Positions 28,471 through 38,070 of a stretch of DNA of 64,000 bases are shown here, one piece after another; the first letter of the stretch is position 1, and each line of letters begins with the position of its first letter. The notes under the pieces were generated by a model that made no database searches, was not told the DNA's origin, and worked only from the letters and a program-made list of their open reading frames with translations. The DNA comes from an uncultured Granulosicoccaceae bacterium (lineage in GTDB: Bacteria > Pseudomonadota > Gammaproteobacteria > Granulosicoccales > Granulosicoccaceae). Both the position numbers and the translations under genes were made by a program. The stretch covers positions 62,001 to 126,000 of the forward strand of contig CALFCF010000030.1 of assembly GCA_937951345.1 (NCBI GenBank), in the 5' to 3' direction.

Positions 28471-28871
28471 GCAATGGCTCCGGGCGTTGTGCCCTGTAAT
28501 GGTGATTAAATTAGATAACGCTAGTTAGTTTTATACAGCTTTGTATTCGGTCGGATTTTCTCACACCGGGCTTTCAGCGGATGCAACCATTTCAACAGGT
28601 TATGTTCGCCTCACCGGGAGATTTCACTGCGAATTCTCCGGGTACGAAGGTTCGACAAATCTGTTTTCCTGTCAGAACTCCGCCATAATTCCGTCAAACG
28701 ACTAGCCGGGGCTAAGCGATTCCCGCTTATCGAGGGTTATCACTTAAACAACCGCGTATTCTAGCAGTGTGTGGCGCAGATGACCATGCAGTCGCGAGGC
28801 AGATTGGCTGGCTGCGACCGGCAGGCGGAATACCCGGCCCGACCTTACGCTGGCGCCGGTGGCGTCTGGCC
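28471..28871. other. Intergenic region between truB and rpsO
   Basis: About 400 nt without a gene. On the minus strand TATAAA at about 28530-28535 could be a -10 element for rpsO, though no good -35 is evident. An imperfect hairpin (CCGGGAGA paired with TCTCCGGG, one mismatch) lies at about 28614-28641. The plus-strand open frame beginning at 28767 runs antisense into truB and is not a gene. Confidence 0.5.
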
Positions 28872-30038
28872 TTAAAGCGACAAATTCAGCACCCGACGAG
28901 GCTGAACCATAAGCCTGTCAGACCCGGTACCGGTTGGGGCAGCAGGTGTTTGATCAGAGCACCCGACTCCGGCATTGCCTGTCGCATGCTCATCGGTCGG
29001 ATCGATTGCAACCGTGCCAATACCAATGAATTCACAGTCTGGCGCATAGACCCTGACTGTTTGCTCAGTGCCATCCGTCTCCGTGTGAGTTTCCGCATCC
29101 GATTGCGCGTTAGCTGCATCGCCCTTGGCTTCAGTCGCACTGTCATCGGCTGCAGTACCCTGCCCCGCGCCTGCCGCACGTGCTTCAGCGTCGCTTTCCG
29201 TGGCCATGGCAGGATTTCCGTTGCGAAAACGGGCAACCTCAGAAGCAAGTAGCTGCACCGCCGGCATGTGTTGCAACGCTGCATCCATCGGCAAAAGTAG
29301 TTGATCAATAGCCGTCGTTCCCCCGGTATCGTGTAGCGCCTGCAACTCGTCGAAGGTGTGTAGGGTTTCTGCAGCAAACGGATTGACAGCAGTACGTCGC
29401 AATGCCGTCAGATGAGCTCCACATCCGAGGGAGTCACCAATATCCTGCACCAGCGAGCGAATGTAAGTGCCCTTACTGCAACGCACGTCTATGCTGAACG
29501 TGCCCTGCCCGAAACCGGTTAATTGAAGCGCGGAAATAACCACGGATCGTGGCTTACGCTCAACCGTTTTACCGGCACGCGCCAATTCGTAGAGACGCCG
29601 GCCTTCGTGCTTCAACGCTGAATACATGGGTGGCACCTGCTCGATCGACCCTTTGAACCGGCAAAGCACGTCCTCGAGCATGGCGCTAGTCAAACTCTCC
29701 GGCAGCGGTTTCTCGGCAATAACAACACCATCACTATCACCGGTATCGGTTACCGCACCGAGACGCGCGACCGCTGAATAAGCTTTGTCAGCATCCAGTA
29801 AATAAGCGCTGATCTTCGTCGCTTCACCGAAACAGACGGGTAGCATTCCTGTCGCGAGCGGATCCAGGTTGCCGGTATGTCCGGCTTTTTTAGCACTAAA
29901 CAGGTGTCGCGCCTGCCGCAATGCTTTGTTGGATGTGATGCCGCCAGCCTTATCAAGCAACAACACACCGTGCACATTACGAAACGAGCGACGTGGTCTC
30001 GACTTTTGTGGGGATGGAGACGGGTTGACAGAAGACAC
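28872..30038 (-). CDS. truB: tRNA pseudouridine-55 synthase
   Basis: TruB makes pseudouridine 55 in the T-loop of nearly all tRNAs. The catalytic motif is AGHTGNLDPLATGMLP with the nucleophilic Asp; IEQVPPMYSALKHEGRRLYE, RCSKGTYIRSLVQDIG and GAHLTALRR are conserved. At 388 residues it is about 75 longer than the E. coli enzyme. The extra length is an acidic, Ala/Asp/Thr-rich low-complexity insertion between RFRNGNP and VRVYAPDCEFIGIG in the C-terminal PUA-like domain, plus a second short one before the last strand. GTG start, 26 nt after rbfA, with a weak ribosome site. Confidence 0.95.
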   Translation of the reverse strand: MSSVNPSPSPQKSRPRRSFRNVHGVLLLDKAGGITSNKALRQARHLFSAKKAGHTGNLDPLATGMLPVCFGEATKISAYLLDADKAYSAVARLGAVTDTGDSDGVVIAEKPLPESLTSAMLEDVLCRFKGSIEQVPPMYSALKHEGRRLYELARAGKTVERKPRSVVISALQLTGFGQGTFSIDVRCSKGTYIRSLVQDIGDSLGCGAHLTALRRTAVNPFAAETLHTFDELQALHDTGGTTAIDQLLLPMDAALQHMPAVQLLASEVARFRNGNPAMATESDAEARAAGAGQGTAADDSATEAKGDAANAQSDAETHTETDGTEQTVRVYAPDCEFIGIGTVAIDPTDEHATGNAGVGCSDQTPAAPTGTGSDRLMVQPRRVLNLSL

Positions 30039-30064
30039 GGTGGAGCTGGCTGGCCGTCGCGCTA

Positions 30065-30481
30065 TTAATCGGATTGATCGGATTGACCGGTACCGCTGTC
30101 AGCGTCGTTGTCGCTGTCCGGTGGTGTGGTGTTAGATTGCACGGCCTTATCAATCAACGCTGAAAGATGCTGGCCACGCTCGGCAGAATCATCAAAGAAA
30201 AAACGGATTGAAGGAACTGAACGCATACGCAGGCCCTCTGAGAGACGGCGTCGCAGAAAGCCGGAACAACGCTCCAGTCCTTCCTGTGTTTGCGCCTGCT
30301 CAGCCGGATCAAGCAACGTGTAGTACACGCTGGCAACCGACAAATCGCGACTGACATTGACCGACGAGATCGTCAGCATCTCCGAGATTCGGGGGTCTTT
30401 GACCTGAAAGCGCAGTATCTGTGCGAGCTCGCGCTGAATATGATCAGCCACCCGATAGCTGCGAGGATAATCATTCGCCAT
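30065..30481 (-). CDS. rbfA: Ribosome-binding factor A
   Basis: RbfA helps mature the 5' end of 16S rRNA and is needed for cold growth. From the ATG at 30481 it has 138 residues. RSYRVADHIQRELAQIL, DPRISEMLTISSVNVSRDLS and the SVPSIRFFFDDSAERG strand are standard. The C-terminal 20 residues are an acidic Asp/Ser/Gly tail. GGAGG is 6 nt from this ATG but touches the upstream ATG at 30487, so 30481 is preferred. It lies between infB (179 nt) and truB in the conserved operon order. Confidence 0.96.
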   Translation of the reverse strand: MANDYPRSYRVADHIQRELAQILRFQVKDPRISEMLTISSVNVSRDLSVASVYYTLLDPAEQAQTQEGLERCSGFLRRRLSEGLRMRSVPSIRFFFDDSAERGQHLSALIDKAVQSNTTPPDSDNDADSGTGQSDQSD

Positions 30482-30666
30482 GATCATCCTCCGGATACAG
30501 TTTACGAGAATCAGCCGCTCGTACAGTACCGCAACAAATGCGGGTTACGCTTCCGATGCGGGTCCATAAGCTGATCAGCATGCTGATCCGGATGCAGGTT
30601 CGAATTCTTCTTGGCCGAAAACAGTTTACCTGGCAAGCGGCAATGAGCCCGACATCCGGCTGAAAC

Positions 30667-33489
30667 TTACAGCGTGCGTGCAACTTCTGTTCGCTCGAAA
30701 ACTTCTATATGGTCACCGGGCTTAACATCAGTGTAATTCTTTACACCAATACCGCATTCGGTTCCCATATTGACTTCGTTAACGTCATCCTTAAAGCGCC
30801 TGAGCGAATCAAGCTCGCCTTCAAAGATAACGATACTATCGCGCAACACACGTATGGGTTCTTCACGACGCACAACACCGTCAACAACCATACAACCGGC
30901 AATCTGTCCAAACCGTGGGGAGCGGAACACGTCGCGCACTTCGGCAAGACCGATAATTCGCTCCTTGACCTCGGGTGCCAGCAGGCCACCAGCGACTTGC
31001 TTGACCAAATCGATCAGTTCGTAGATGACGCTGTAATAGCGCAGATCAACGTCGTGTTCACTGATGACTTTGCGTGCCGTGTTATCCGCTCGCACGTTGA
31101 ATCCGATCATGATGGCGTTGGATGCAGCAGCCAGGTTGGCATCTGATTCGTTAATGCCACCGACACCACCGCCGATAACACGAATACCGACCTCATCAGT
31201 ACTGAGTTCTTCAAGCGATGAACGGATAGCTTCAAAGCTACCTTTAACGTCTGCCTTAACCACCAGATTGAGCGTCGGTACTTCACCACTTTTGATCTGT
31301 GAAAATACGTCCTCGAGTTTCGCGGGTCGCGTACCGGCAAGACGCATATCACGTTCTTTACCCTGACGCAGCTCGGCGAGCTCGCGCGCAGCTTTCTCAT
31401 CGGCTGCTACCACCATTTCGTCGCCGGCATTCGGTACACCAGACAGGCCAAGTACCTGTACAGGAATTGACGGACCGGCTGAATCCACCTGATTACCGGA
31501 CTCGTCAAACAAGGCACGAACACGCCCGATTTCGGTACCGCAAATGATCATGTCACCGCGCTGCAACGTACCGCTTTGCACCAGTACGGTCGCAACCGGG
31601 CCACGCCCGCGATCGAGCGAAGCTTCTATGACAAGGCCGGATGCGTGACCATCAGGCGACGCTTTCAATTCGAGCACTTCTGCCTGAAGGGCAAGTATCT
31701 CGAGCAGTTCCTCCATGCCTGTACCGTTCAGCGCTGAAACCGGCACAAACGGGGTATCCCCGCCCCAATCCTCAGGGATGACATCATGACTCGACAATTC
31801 ATTCTTGATCCGTTCCGGATCAGCATTGTCTTTGTCCATTTTATTAACGGCAACAACGATCGGCACGTTGGCGGCGCGCGCGTGCTGCACACCTTCGATC
31901 GACTGCGGCATGACACCATCGTCGGCCGCGACAACCAACACCACGATATCGGTGGCTTGAGCGCCACGTGCGCGCATCGCGGTAAACGCCGCGTGACCGG
32001 GCGTATCCAGAAACGTCAGGACGCCGTTCGGTGTGTCGACGTGGTAGGCACCAATATGCTGAGTGATACCGCCGGCCTCGCCCGAGGCAATACGCGATTC
32101 ACGAATATGGTCAAGCAATGACGTTTTACCATGATCAACATGGCCCATAACCGTGACAATCGGAGGACGCGGTAATGTCTCACCCTGGACGATCGCTGCC
32201 AGTCGTTCTGTTAATTCGAGTTCAATGTCATCCGAACTCGCTGATGCACGATGGCCCATCTCTTCGACCACCAGGATAGCTGTGTCCTGATCGAGCAACT
32301 GGTTGATGGTGGCCATGACGCCCATGCTCATCATCGCTTTGATGACTTCCGCAGCCTTGACAGCCATCTTGTTGGCCAGCTCGGCCACCGTGATGGTGTC
32401 AGGCACTTCAATGTCACGGATGACCGGTTCGGTCGGTTTCTCGAAAGTGTGTTTACTCTCGATGTTAGCCGCAACCGTGCGCTTCTCCTTGCCACGACGC
32501 TTACCCGACTTACCCTGAGCAACATGCAACTGGTTACGGCCGGATTTTGCACCGCTGCCGCCTTCACCGCGACGACCACGTCCTTTGGGAGCTTCCTTAC
32601 GTGGCGATTTTCCGCGAGCTGCCTCTTGTGCTTCGAGCGCAGCGCGTTGTTGCAGCGCTTCCGCTTCGCGCGCTTTCTGACGTTCCTCGCGTTCTCGCGC
32701 GAGTTGCTCGTTAGCCGCACGTTTGCTTTCGCGCGCGACCTGTCGCATCGCCTGTTGCTCAGCCTCAGCGCGGGCGTTTTCCTGCTCTTTTTGTTTGTTT
32801 ACCGCTTCAACGCGTTTGCGTTCATGGTCCAGCTGCTCTTCACGCTTGCGTTCAAGCTCTTGCTGCGCGATGGCTTCCGGGTCCATCGAAGCCGCGTAAC
32901 GCCCGGCTATTTCGGGTTGTTCAGGATCTTCAGCTGGCGCGACCACACCGGCACTGGCATCGGCATCAGTATCTTCGGCATCAGAAGCAATAGACTCATC
33001 GCCGGCCGTGTCATCAGTGCTCTCAGTTATCGCACTATCGTCAACACCGTCTTCTTCCGGCATTGCCGCTGCCGTATCAACGTTATCGAGTTCTTCATCA
33101 TCAGCGACTTCATCGACGCTCTCAGGGGTTGTAGCAGAGGATGGTTTGCGGATACGTCGACGCTTGACTTCAACTGTGACGTTACCGCCACGACCTGAAC
33201 CACGGGCTGTCAGTGTTGATGATGGCCTGCGCAATGTTGGTTTAGCCGCGCCACCCGTCTTAGCGGCTGGCGTCGGCTTGTCCTCGGCGGCAGGCGTTGC
33301 CTCAGCAGCGGGTTTTGCCGGCGCACTGCGACCTTTCTGCAAATGTGTTAGCAGCTGAACTTTTTCCTGGTCGGAGATCGGATCGGTCTCATCCTGCTTC
33401 TCGAGCCCGGCATCACGAAGCTGCTGCAGCAACTTGTCCACCGGTACTCTGACCACCTCGGCCAGCTGTTTGACTGTTACTTCTGCCAT
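30667..33489 (-). CDS. infB: Translation initiation factor IF-2
   Basis: IF-2 is the GTPase that brings initiator fMet-tRNA to the 30S subunit and promotes 50S joining. The 940 residues compare with 890 in E. coli. An N-terminal IF2-N domain ([17 protein letters not shown]) is followed by a long acidic and Lys/Arg/Glu-rich linker, then a second IF2-N-like module, and the G domain: G1 at 449-456 (GHVDHGKT), G3 DTPGHAAF, G4 NKMD, G5 SALNG. Domains II to IV follow, ending with the [12 protein letters not shown] tail. Start ATG at 33489. The gap of 395 nt to nusA, usually a few dozen bases, holds an inserted inverted-repeat element. Confidence 0.97.
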   Translation of the reverse strand: MAEVTVKQLAEVVRVPVDKLLQQLRDAGLEKQDETDPISDQEKVQLLTHLQKGRSAPAKPAAEATPAAEDKPTPAAKTGGAAKPTLRRPSSTLTARGSGRGGNVTVEVKRRRIRKPSSATTPESVDEVADDEELDNVDTAAAMPEEDGVDDSAITESTDDTAGDESIASDAEDTDADASAGVVAPAEDPEQPEIAGRYAASMDPEAIAQQELERKREEQLDHERKRVEAVNKQKEQENARAEAEQQAMRQVARESKRAANEQLAREREERQKAREAEALQQRAALEAQEAARGKSPRKEAPKGRGRRGEGGSGAKSGRNQLHVAQGKSGKRRGKEKRTVAANIESKHTFEKPTEPVIRDIEVPDTITVAELANKMAVKAAEVIKAMMSMGVMATINQLLDQDTAILVVEEMGHRASASSDDIELELTERLAAIVQGETLPRPPIVTVMGHVDHGKTSLLDHIRESRIASGEAGGITQHIGAYHVDTPNGVLTFLDTPGHAAFTAMRARGAQATDIVVLVVAADDGVMPQSIEGVQHARAANVPIVVAVNKMDKDNADPERIKNELSSHDVIPEDWGGDTPFVPVSALNGTGMEELLEILALQAEVLELKASPDGHASGLVIEASLDRGRGPVATVLVQSGTLQRGDMIICGTEIGRVRALFDESGNQVDSAGPSIPVQVLGLSGVPNAGDEMVVAADEKAARELAELRQGKERDMRLAGTRPAKLEDVFSQIKSGEVPTLNLVVKADVKGSFEAIRSSLEELSTDEVGIRVIGGGVGGINESDANLAAASNAIMIGFNVRADNTARKVISEHDVDLRYYSVIYELIDLVKQVAGGLLAPEVKERIIGLAEVRDVFRSPRFGQIAGCMVVDGVVRREEPIRVLRDSIVIFEGELDSLRRFKDDVNEVNMGTECGIGVKNYTDVKPGDHIEVFERTEVARTL

Positions 33490-33742
33490 GCGTTTATTGT
33501 AACCCTCGGCTCACTAGGAGCCAGTCAATACTGCAATTCACGTCACATGTCGCGACACCACTCTGAATAATTCCAACCGGGCGAAAACCCCGACGGGAGC
33601 CAGTGTAATTTCACCGCCAAAGCCTCAAGCTTTTAGTCATTGCTCTAACAGGTGACATTGTTTGTACACTTTGCAAAGTTGTTTCCCAAGCCCTGCTCTT
33701 GTTTGCATTCACTAGTGCTTGGCACACACTAGCGCTTAATCC
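33490..33742. other. Non-coding spacer upstream of infB
   Basis: Together with the adjacent 144-bp element this spacer separates nusA and infB, which are normally almost contiguous. It has no supported gene. Two near-identical CACTAG(T/C)GCTT words occur at about 33712-33738. An infB promoter could lie here but none is clear. Confidence 0.45.
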
Positions 33743-33886
33743 AGGGAACCTCTGATTTATCGCCTGTGTTGCCAGGGCTGCGTTGAAACTCGGCTCAAAA
33801 TGCTCATGTATTCGTATATACACTGTGCTTTTTCGCCAAATTTCGCCTTGCTCTGTCTGCCTCGCCTGATAAATCAGAGGTTCCCT
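33743..33886. mobile_element. 144-bp MITE-like element between nusA and infB
   Basis: The ends 33743-33761 (AGGGAACCTCTGATTTATC) and 33868-33886 are perfect 19-bp inverted repeats, continued by near-matching GCC/GGC. The 106-bp interior has no gene of its own. No target-site duplication is obvious. The nusA stop codon TAG (33885-33887 on the minus strand) uses the first two bases of the right-hand terminal repeat, so the element has fixed the present nusA terminus. It also explains the long nusA-infB gap. It differs in sequence from the element at 15818, so two families are represented. Confidence 0.82.
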
Positions 33887-35492
33887 AGCTACCTTCCGCA
33901 TTGGCAACACTTTCAGATTCATCGGAAGCCGGTGCCGCATCAGTGGCATCGCCACCTTCTGCTTCAGCAAACCAGCTTTCCCGTGCTTTCATGATCAATT
34001 TACCAGCAAGCTCTTCATCCATGTCATCGACAACCATCAGTTCGTCTATTGATTGTTCGGCCAGATCATCCACGGTAACAATGCCGTGAACCGCCATCTG
34101 ATTAGCAAGTGTCTGATTCATACCTTCCATGCTGACAAGCTCTTCACTCGGCACACCTTCACCGCTGATCGCCTTGGTCAGCAAGGCATCGTTTGCACGA
34201 CTGCGCAATTCATCGACCATCTCTGCATCGAACTCATCAATTTCCAGCAATTCGTCCTGCGGGACGTAAGCGACCTCTTCGACACTGGCGAAACCTTCCT
34301 GGACAAGAATCATGGCTACCTCTTCATCCACGTCCAGCTGGCTGACAAATAGTTCTATAGATTGTCGGGACTCAGCTTCACTCTTTTCATCAGCCGCTGT
34401 TTCGTCCATAACGTTGAGTTCCCAGCCAGTCAGATCGGCGGCTAAGCGAACGTTTTGTCCTCCGCGTCCAATGGCCAGCGACAATTTTTCTGTCTCAACG
34501 GCAATATCCATCGAGTGGCTCTCTTCATCAACGACGATACCTTTAACTTCAGCTGGTGCCATCGCATTGATAACGAACTGAGCGGGGTTGTCGTTGTGCA
34601 AAATAATATCTATGCGCTCACCGGCAAGTTCATTAGAAACTGTCTGTACGCGAGAGCCACGCATTCCCACACATGCGCCCACCGGGTCGAGCTTGGGGTC
34701 GTTTGACGAAACTGCGATTTTTGCCCGTGCACCCGGGTCGCGGGCAGCGCCGTTTATAACTATCACGCCCTGACCGACCTCGGGCACTTCAAGTTTGAAT
34801 AGCTCGATCAGAAATTCAGGCGACGTGCGACTGACAAAGAGTTGCGGACCACGCGGTTCAGGATTAACCGCATGCAAGTATCCACGCAGACGATCGCCGG
34901 TACGCACAGCTTCACGGGGGATCATGTCTTCACGCGGCACAAAGGCTTCTGCGTTGGCACCAAGATCAAGATACACACCGCCGCGATCCGTACGTTTCAC
35001 GATGCCCATCACCAATTCACCGACACGGTCTCGGTAGGCTTCGATAACGCGCTCACGTTCAGCTTCGCGGACCTTTTGTACAATTACTTGTTTAGCGGTT
35101 TGCGCAGCGATCCGTCCGAATTCAACGGAATCTATCTGTTCCTCGACAAACCCGCCAATCTCGATTTCCGGTTCATCCAACTGAGCTGCTGACAACGTCA
35201 ACTGTCGTAAAGGAAACTCCTGCTCGACATCATCTTCAACAACTTCCCAACGCCGGAACGTATCGTAAGCACCTGTATCACGGTCGATAGCTACGCGCAC
35301 TTCGATATCAGTACCGTGTTTTTTACGCGTAGCGGAAGCAAGAGCTGCTTCAAGCGCTTCGAAAATGATTATTCGATCAACGCCTTTTTCATTGGATACA
35401 GCATCGACAACGAGCAAGATGTCCTTACCCATTTCGGCAGAACCGGGTGGTCCGATTTCTTCTTCAGTTTTCTTCGCTGCACGCTTGCTCAT
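33885..35492 (-). CDS. nusA: Transcription termination/antitermination protein NusA
   Basis: NusA binds RNA polymerase and modulates pausing, termination and antitermination. The 535 residues include an N-terminal polymerase-binding domain ([27 protein letters not shown] in parts), an S1 domain ([20 protein letters not shown]), KH1 and KH2 ([28 protein letters not shown]) and two C-terminal acidic repeats with helix-hairpin-helix pattern, as in E. coli. The tail is Asp/Ala/Ser/Glu-rich. The stop codon is formed with the end of the inserted element at 33743-33886, so the last residues may differ from the ancestral protein. It follows rimP after 183 nt. Confidence 0.97.
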   Translation of the reverse strand: MSKRAAKKTEEEIGPPGSAEMGKDILLVVDAVSNEKGVDRIIIFEALEAALASATRKKHGTDIEVRVAIDRDTGAYDTFRRWEVVEDDVEQEFPLRQLTLSAAQLDEPEIEIGGFVEEQIDSVEFGRIAAQTAKQVIVQKVREAERERVIEAYRDRVGELVMGIVKRTDRGGVYLDLGANAEAFVPREDMIPREAVRTGDRLRGYLHAVNPEPRGPQLFVSRTSPEFLIELFKLEVPEVGQGVIVINGAARDPGARAKIAVSSNDPKLDPVGACVGMRGSRVQTVSNELAGERIDIILHNDNPAQFVINAMAPAEVKGIVVDEESHSMDIAVETEKLSLAIGRGGQNVRLAADLTGWELNVMDETAADEKSEAESRQSIELFVSQLDVDEEVAMILVQEGFASVEEVAYVPQDELLEIDEFDAEMVDELRSRANDALLTKAISGEGVPSEELVSMEGMNQTLANQMAVHGIVTVDDLAEQSIDELMVVDDMDEELAGKLIMKARESWFAEAEGGDATDAAPASDESESVANAEGS

Positions 35493-35623
35493 TCGCGTTC
35501 TACTCTGATGTAAATCTATTCAAATTTCTTAAGTCGCCTGGTTGCCGGAATCGTTAGATACTTGCAACAGCAGCAACTTTCACATTCAAGTTGTCCTTCA
35601 ACTACAACACTTATTGGCCATTA

Positions 35624-35655
35624 CTCAGTTGGTACAAACCTCAGTTGGTACAAAC
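35624..35655. repeat. Exact 16-bp tandem duplication between rimP and nusA
   Basis: Two adjacent perfect copies of CTCAGTTGGTACAAAC lie in the rimP-nusA gap. There is no reading frame across them. The rimP-nusA gap itself (183 nt) is longer than usual. Confidence 0.95.
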
Positions 35656-35675
35656 CCATCTGCAGAAATGGCGCA

Positions 35676-36155
35676 CTACTTGTACCGATACAACAGTTTT
35701 GCCTGTTCAATATCGGCTATTCGCAAACTAAACAACTGATCATCAATTCTTATGTCGAGCGCACTACCTTCGACGCTCACCAGTTCACCTTTAAAATTTT
35801 TCCTGCTACCCGTCTCAGTTTGCATGGCCTGTCGTAATTTGATGCTGACAGTTTCATTTACCTGCTGTTTAAACTGAGACTCCGTAAACAACGGCCTTTC
35901 CAGGCCCGGGGATGAGACTTCAAGGCAGTATTCGCTACCGATCGGATCTTCAACATCCAGCAAGGCACTCAGCTGATGGCTTACATTCGCACAGTCTTCA
36001 ACCTGAACACCATTATCACTTTCAGGTTTATCTATATAAACACGCAGTGTCTGGCCATTCTCAGCCTGACCGAATTCTGCACCGACAAACTCATAGCCCA
36101 TCGAGCGCGTGACCGGTTCAAGCAGATCCCAAATCTCCGCTGAAGCTCGTCGCAC
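35676..36155 (-). CDS. rimP: Ribosome maturation factor RimP
   Basis: RimP assists 30S maturation, acting near S12 and S19. The 159 residues show the family's N-domain (IWDLLEPVTRSMGYEFVGAEF, LRVYIDKPESDNGVQVEDC) and the LDVEDPIGSEYCLEVSSPGLERPLF core, followed by the SH3-like C-domain. The start is the GTG at 36155 with GAGGAA close upstream. It begins the rimP-nusA-infB operon and follows the initiator tRNA gene and its terminator, exactly as metY precedes rimP in E. coli. Confidence 0.96.
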   Translation of the reverse strand: MRRASAEIWDLLEPVTRSMGYEFVGAEFGQAENGQTLRVYIDKPESDNGVQVEDCANVSHQLSALLDVEDPIGSEYCLEVSSPGLERPLFTESQFKQQVNETVSIKLRQAMQTETGSRKNFKGELVSVEGSALDIRIDDQLFSLRIADIEQAKLLYRYK

Positions 36156-36220
36156 AGTTTCCTCTTTATATAAATAGCCCGGGTGTAATCAAAAAAGGCC
36201 ACACATACGAAGGCCCACAC

Positions 36221-36249
36221 AAAAAAAGGCCCCACTGGAGCCTTTTTTT
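36221..36249. terminator. Bidirectional intrinsic terminator after tRNA-fMet
   Basis: AAAAAAAGGC...GCCTTTTTTT forms a 13-position stem (A7/T7, GGC/GCC, one mismatch, CC/GG) with an ACT loop. On the minus strand it begins 24 nt after the tRNA-fMet 3' end, ending that transcript before rimP. A second weaker GGCC hairpin with TTTTTT follows at about 36190-36215. Confidence 0.85.
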
Positions 36250-36273
36250 GAAATCAGCTTTTTATTCTGATCG

Positions 36274-36350
<77 letters not shown>

Positions 36351-36561
36351 TCAGACTGCGAGAGTCTAGCTGTAGACGCAGCACATTTCAAGACCTACCG
36401 TACCCGCAGGGCTTTTTAGCGCGACAAAGGCCTTAATAAGAGCCTAATGCGCCAGTTTTACGACGGATATAGAATTTGACTGCCCGAACCATGCCAGAAT
36501 TCACCCGCCCCAGGCGCATGTATCGGCAAAGTTGATCAACCAAGGTAGCGTGCACCGAGTT

Positions 36562-36601
36562 GCTGATGACCAATGGCTGATGACCCCAGTGGCTGATGAC
36601 C
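36562..36601. repeat. Three copies of GCTGATGACC after nuoN
   Basis: Three exact 10-bp copies start at 36562, 36576 and 36592, separated by 4 and 6 nt, 34 nt past the nuoN stop. They lie in a 284-nt gap between nuoN and the tRNA gene that has no supported gene. Confidence 0.8.
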
Positions 36602-36634
36602 GGGGCAAGCTTGTGAATCGAAAATAGTTTCCGC

Positions 36635-38062
36635 CTATCCGGCGAAGGCTCTGACGCAAACCGCCATAATCCAACCGGGAAAGATGCCCAACACAACCAC
36701 GGCGAGACCATTGACCGCCAGTGTTGCATTAACGTCCATGCGAGCCGGCACTTCAGAAGAATCAACCGGATCATCGAAGAACATCATTTTTATCGCGCGC
36801 AGGTAATAGAAGGCGCCGACCACGGACATGATTACAGCGATCACCGCCAGCCAGACATACCCGGCCGAAATGACAGCTTTAAGCACCGATAATTTCGCAT
36901 AAAAGCCAACCAATGGCGGCACACCGGCCAGTGAAATCAACGCAACCATCATCACTGTCGCAGCTAACGCGTTTCTGCGAAACAGACCCGATAGATCATC
37001 GAGCATAACGGCTTCTTCACCGTTTCTTGAGAGCACAAGCAATACGCCAAACGCAGCAAGTGTCGTAAACGCATAGGTAATCGCGTAGAACATAGAGGCG
37101 CTGTAGCCTTCAGGATTCGCTGCGACCATGCCAAGCAACAGAAAACCGACATGCGAAATCGTTGAATACGCCAGCATGCGTTTTATATTCTGTTGTGCGA
37201 TAGCCAGTAGATTACCGACAACCAACGAGAGCGCCGCGAGAATAGCAAACATTAATGTCCAGTCACTTGAAAGTACCTCGAGCCCATCAACAAGCAGGCG
37301 GATAATCATAGCGAAGGCGGCGATCTTGGGTGCCGTTGAGATATACAGTGTGACTGATGTTGGAGCGCCGTCATAAACATCAGGGACCCACATGTGGAAT
37401 GGCACCGCACCTAATTTAAAGGCCAGACCGACAATAATAAACGTCAGTCCAAATCGAGCACCGGTGCTGCCTGCATCACTCGTAGTCAGCGCCTGACTGA
37501 TAGTGGCGAGGTCCAGCGACCCGGTACTGCCGTACACCATTGACATACCGTAGAGCAACATTCCGGAAGCAAGCGCACCGAGAACAAAGTATTTCATGGC
37601 AGCTTCTGAAGCGTCAGCATTGCTACGGTACAATGCCACCATCGCGTAGAGTGACAGGGCGAGCAGCTCGAGTCCCAGATAGATGGTCAGAAGATTATTG
37701 GATGATGTCATGATCATCATGCCCATCACACCAAACAAGCCAAGCACGTAATACTCGCCATTGGCTATTTCACGATCCTTGATGTAATCGCGTGTGTAAA
37801 CAAACCCGCCAATAGCGATTAGCAAAATCCAGGATTTAAGCACGGCACTCATACCGTCTACAGTGTAAGCACCACTGAACGCAGTACCTGCTGTGTCTCC
37901 GACCTGGCCATAGGTCAGCAACAGCGTTATCAGCAATGAGCCTTGTGTCAGCCAATAAGTCATGTGGCGTTGGCCGGGCTTCAGGAACAGGTCAACGACA
38001 AGCACCGCGCACGATGCAAACAGCATGAATATTTCGGGCGTTGCCAGATGTAAATTATCCAT
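36635..38062 (-). CDS. nuoN: NADH-quinone oxidoreductase subunit N
   Basis: One of three antiporter-like membrane subunits of respiratory complex I that carry proton channels. It has 475 residues and about 14 helices. The conserved charged residues lie in helices such as YLGLELLALSLYAMVAL, AFKLGAVPFHMWVPDVYDGAP (channel Lys and His) and the NIKRMLAYSTISHVGF block. It is the last nuo gene, 8 nt after nuoM. The normal length argues that it is complete. Confidence 0.97.
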   Translation of the reverse strand: MDNLHLATPEIFMLFASCAVLVVDLFLKPGQRHMTYWLTQGSLLITLLLTYGQVGDTAGTAFSGAYTVDGMSAVLKSWILLIAIGGFVYTRDYIKDREIANGEYYVLGLFGVMGMMIMTSSNNLLTIYLGLELLALSLYAMVALYRSNADASEAAMKYFVLGALASGMLLYGMSMVYGSTGSLDLATISQALTTSDAGSTGARFGLTFIIVGLAFKLGAVPFHMWVPDVYDGAPTSVTLYISTAPKIAAFAMIIRLLVDGLEVLSSDWTLMFAILAALSLVVGNLLAIAQQNIKRMLAYSTISHVGFLLLGMVAANPEGYSASMFYAITYAFTTLAAFGVLLVLSRNGEEAVMLDDLSGLFRRNALAATVMMVALISLAGVPPLVGFYAKLSVLKAVISAGYVWLAVIAVIMSVVGAFYYLRAIKMMFFDDPVDSSEVPARMDVNATLAVNGLAVVVLGIFPGWIMAVCVRAFAG

Positions 38063-38070
38063 GGACAGAA

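Noticed and set aside
28767-29252. 161-codon plus-strand frame
   Set aside because: Antisense to truB; Arg/Cys-rich composition without homology features.
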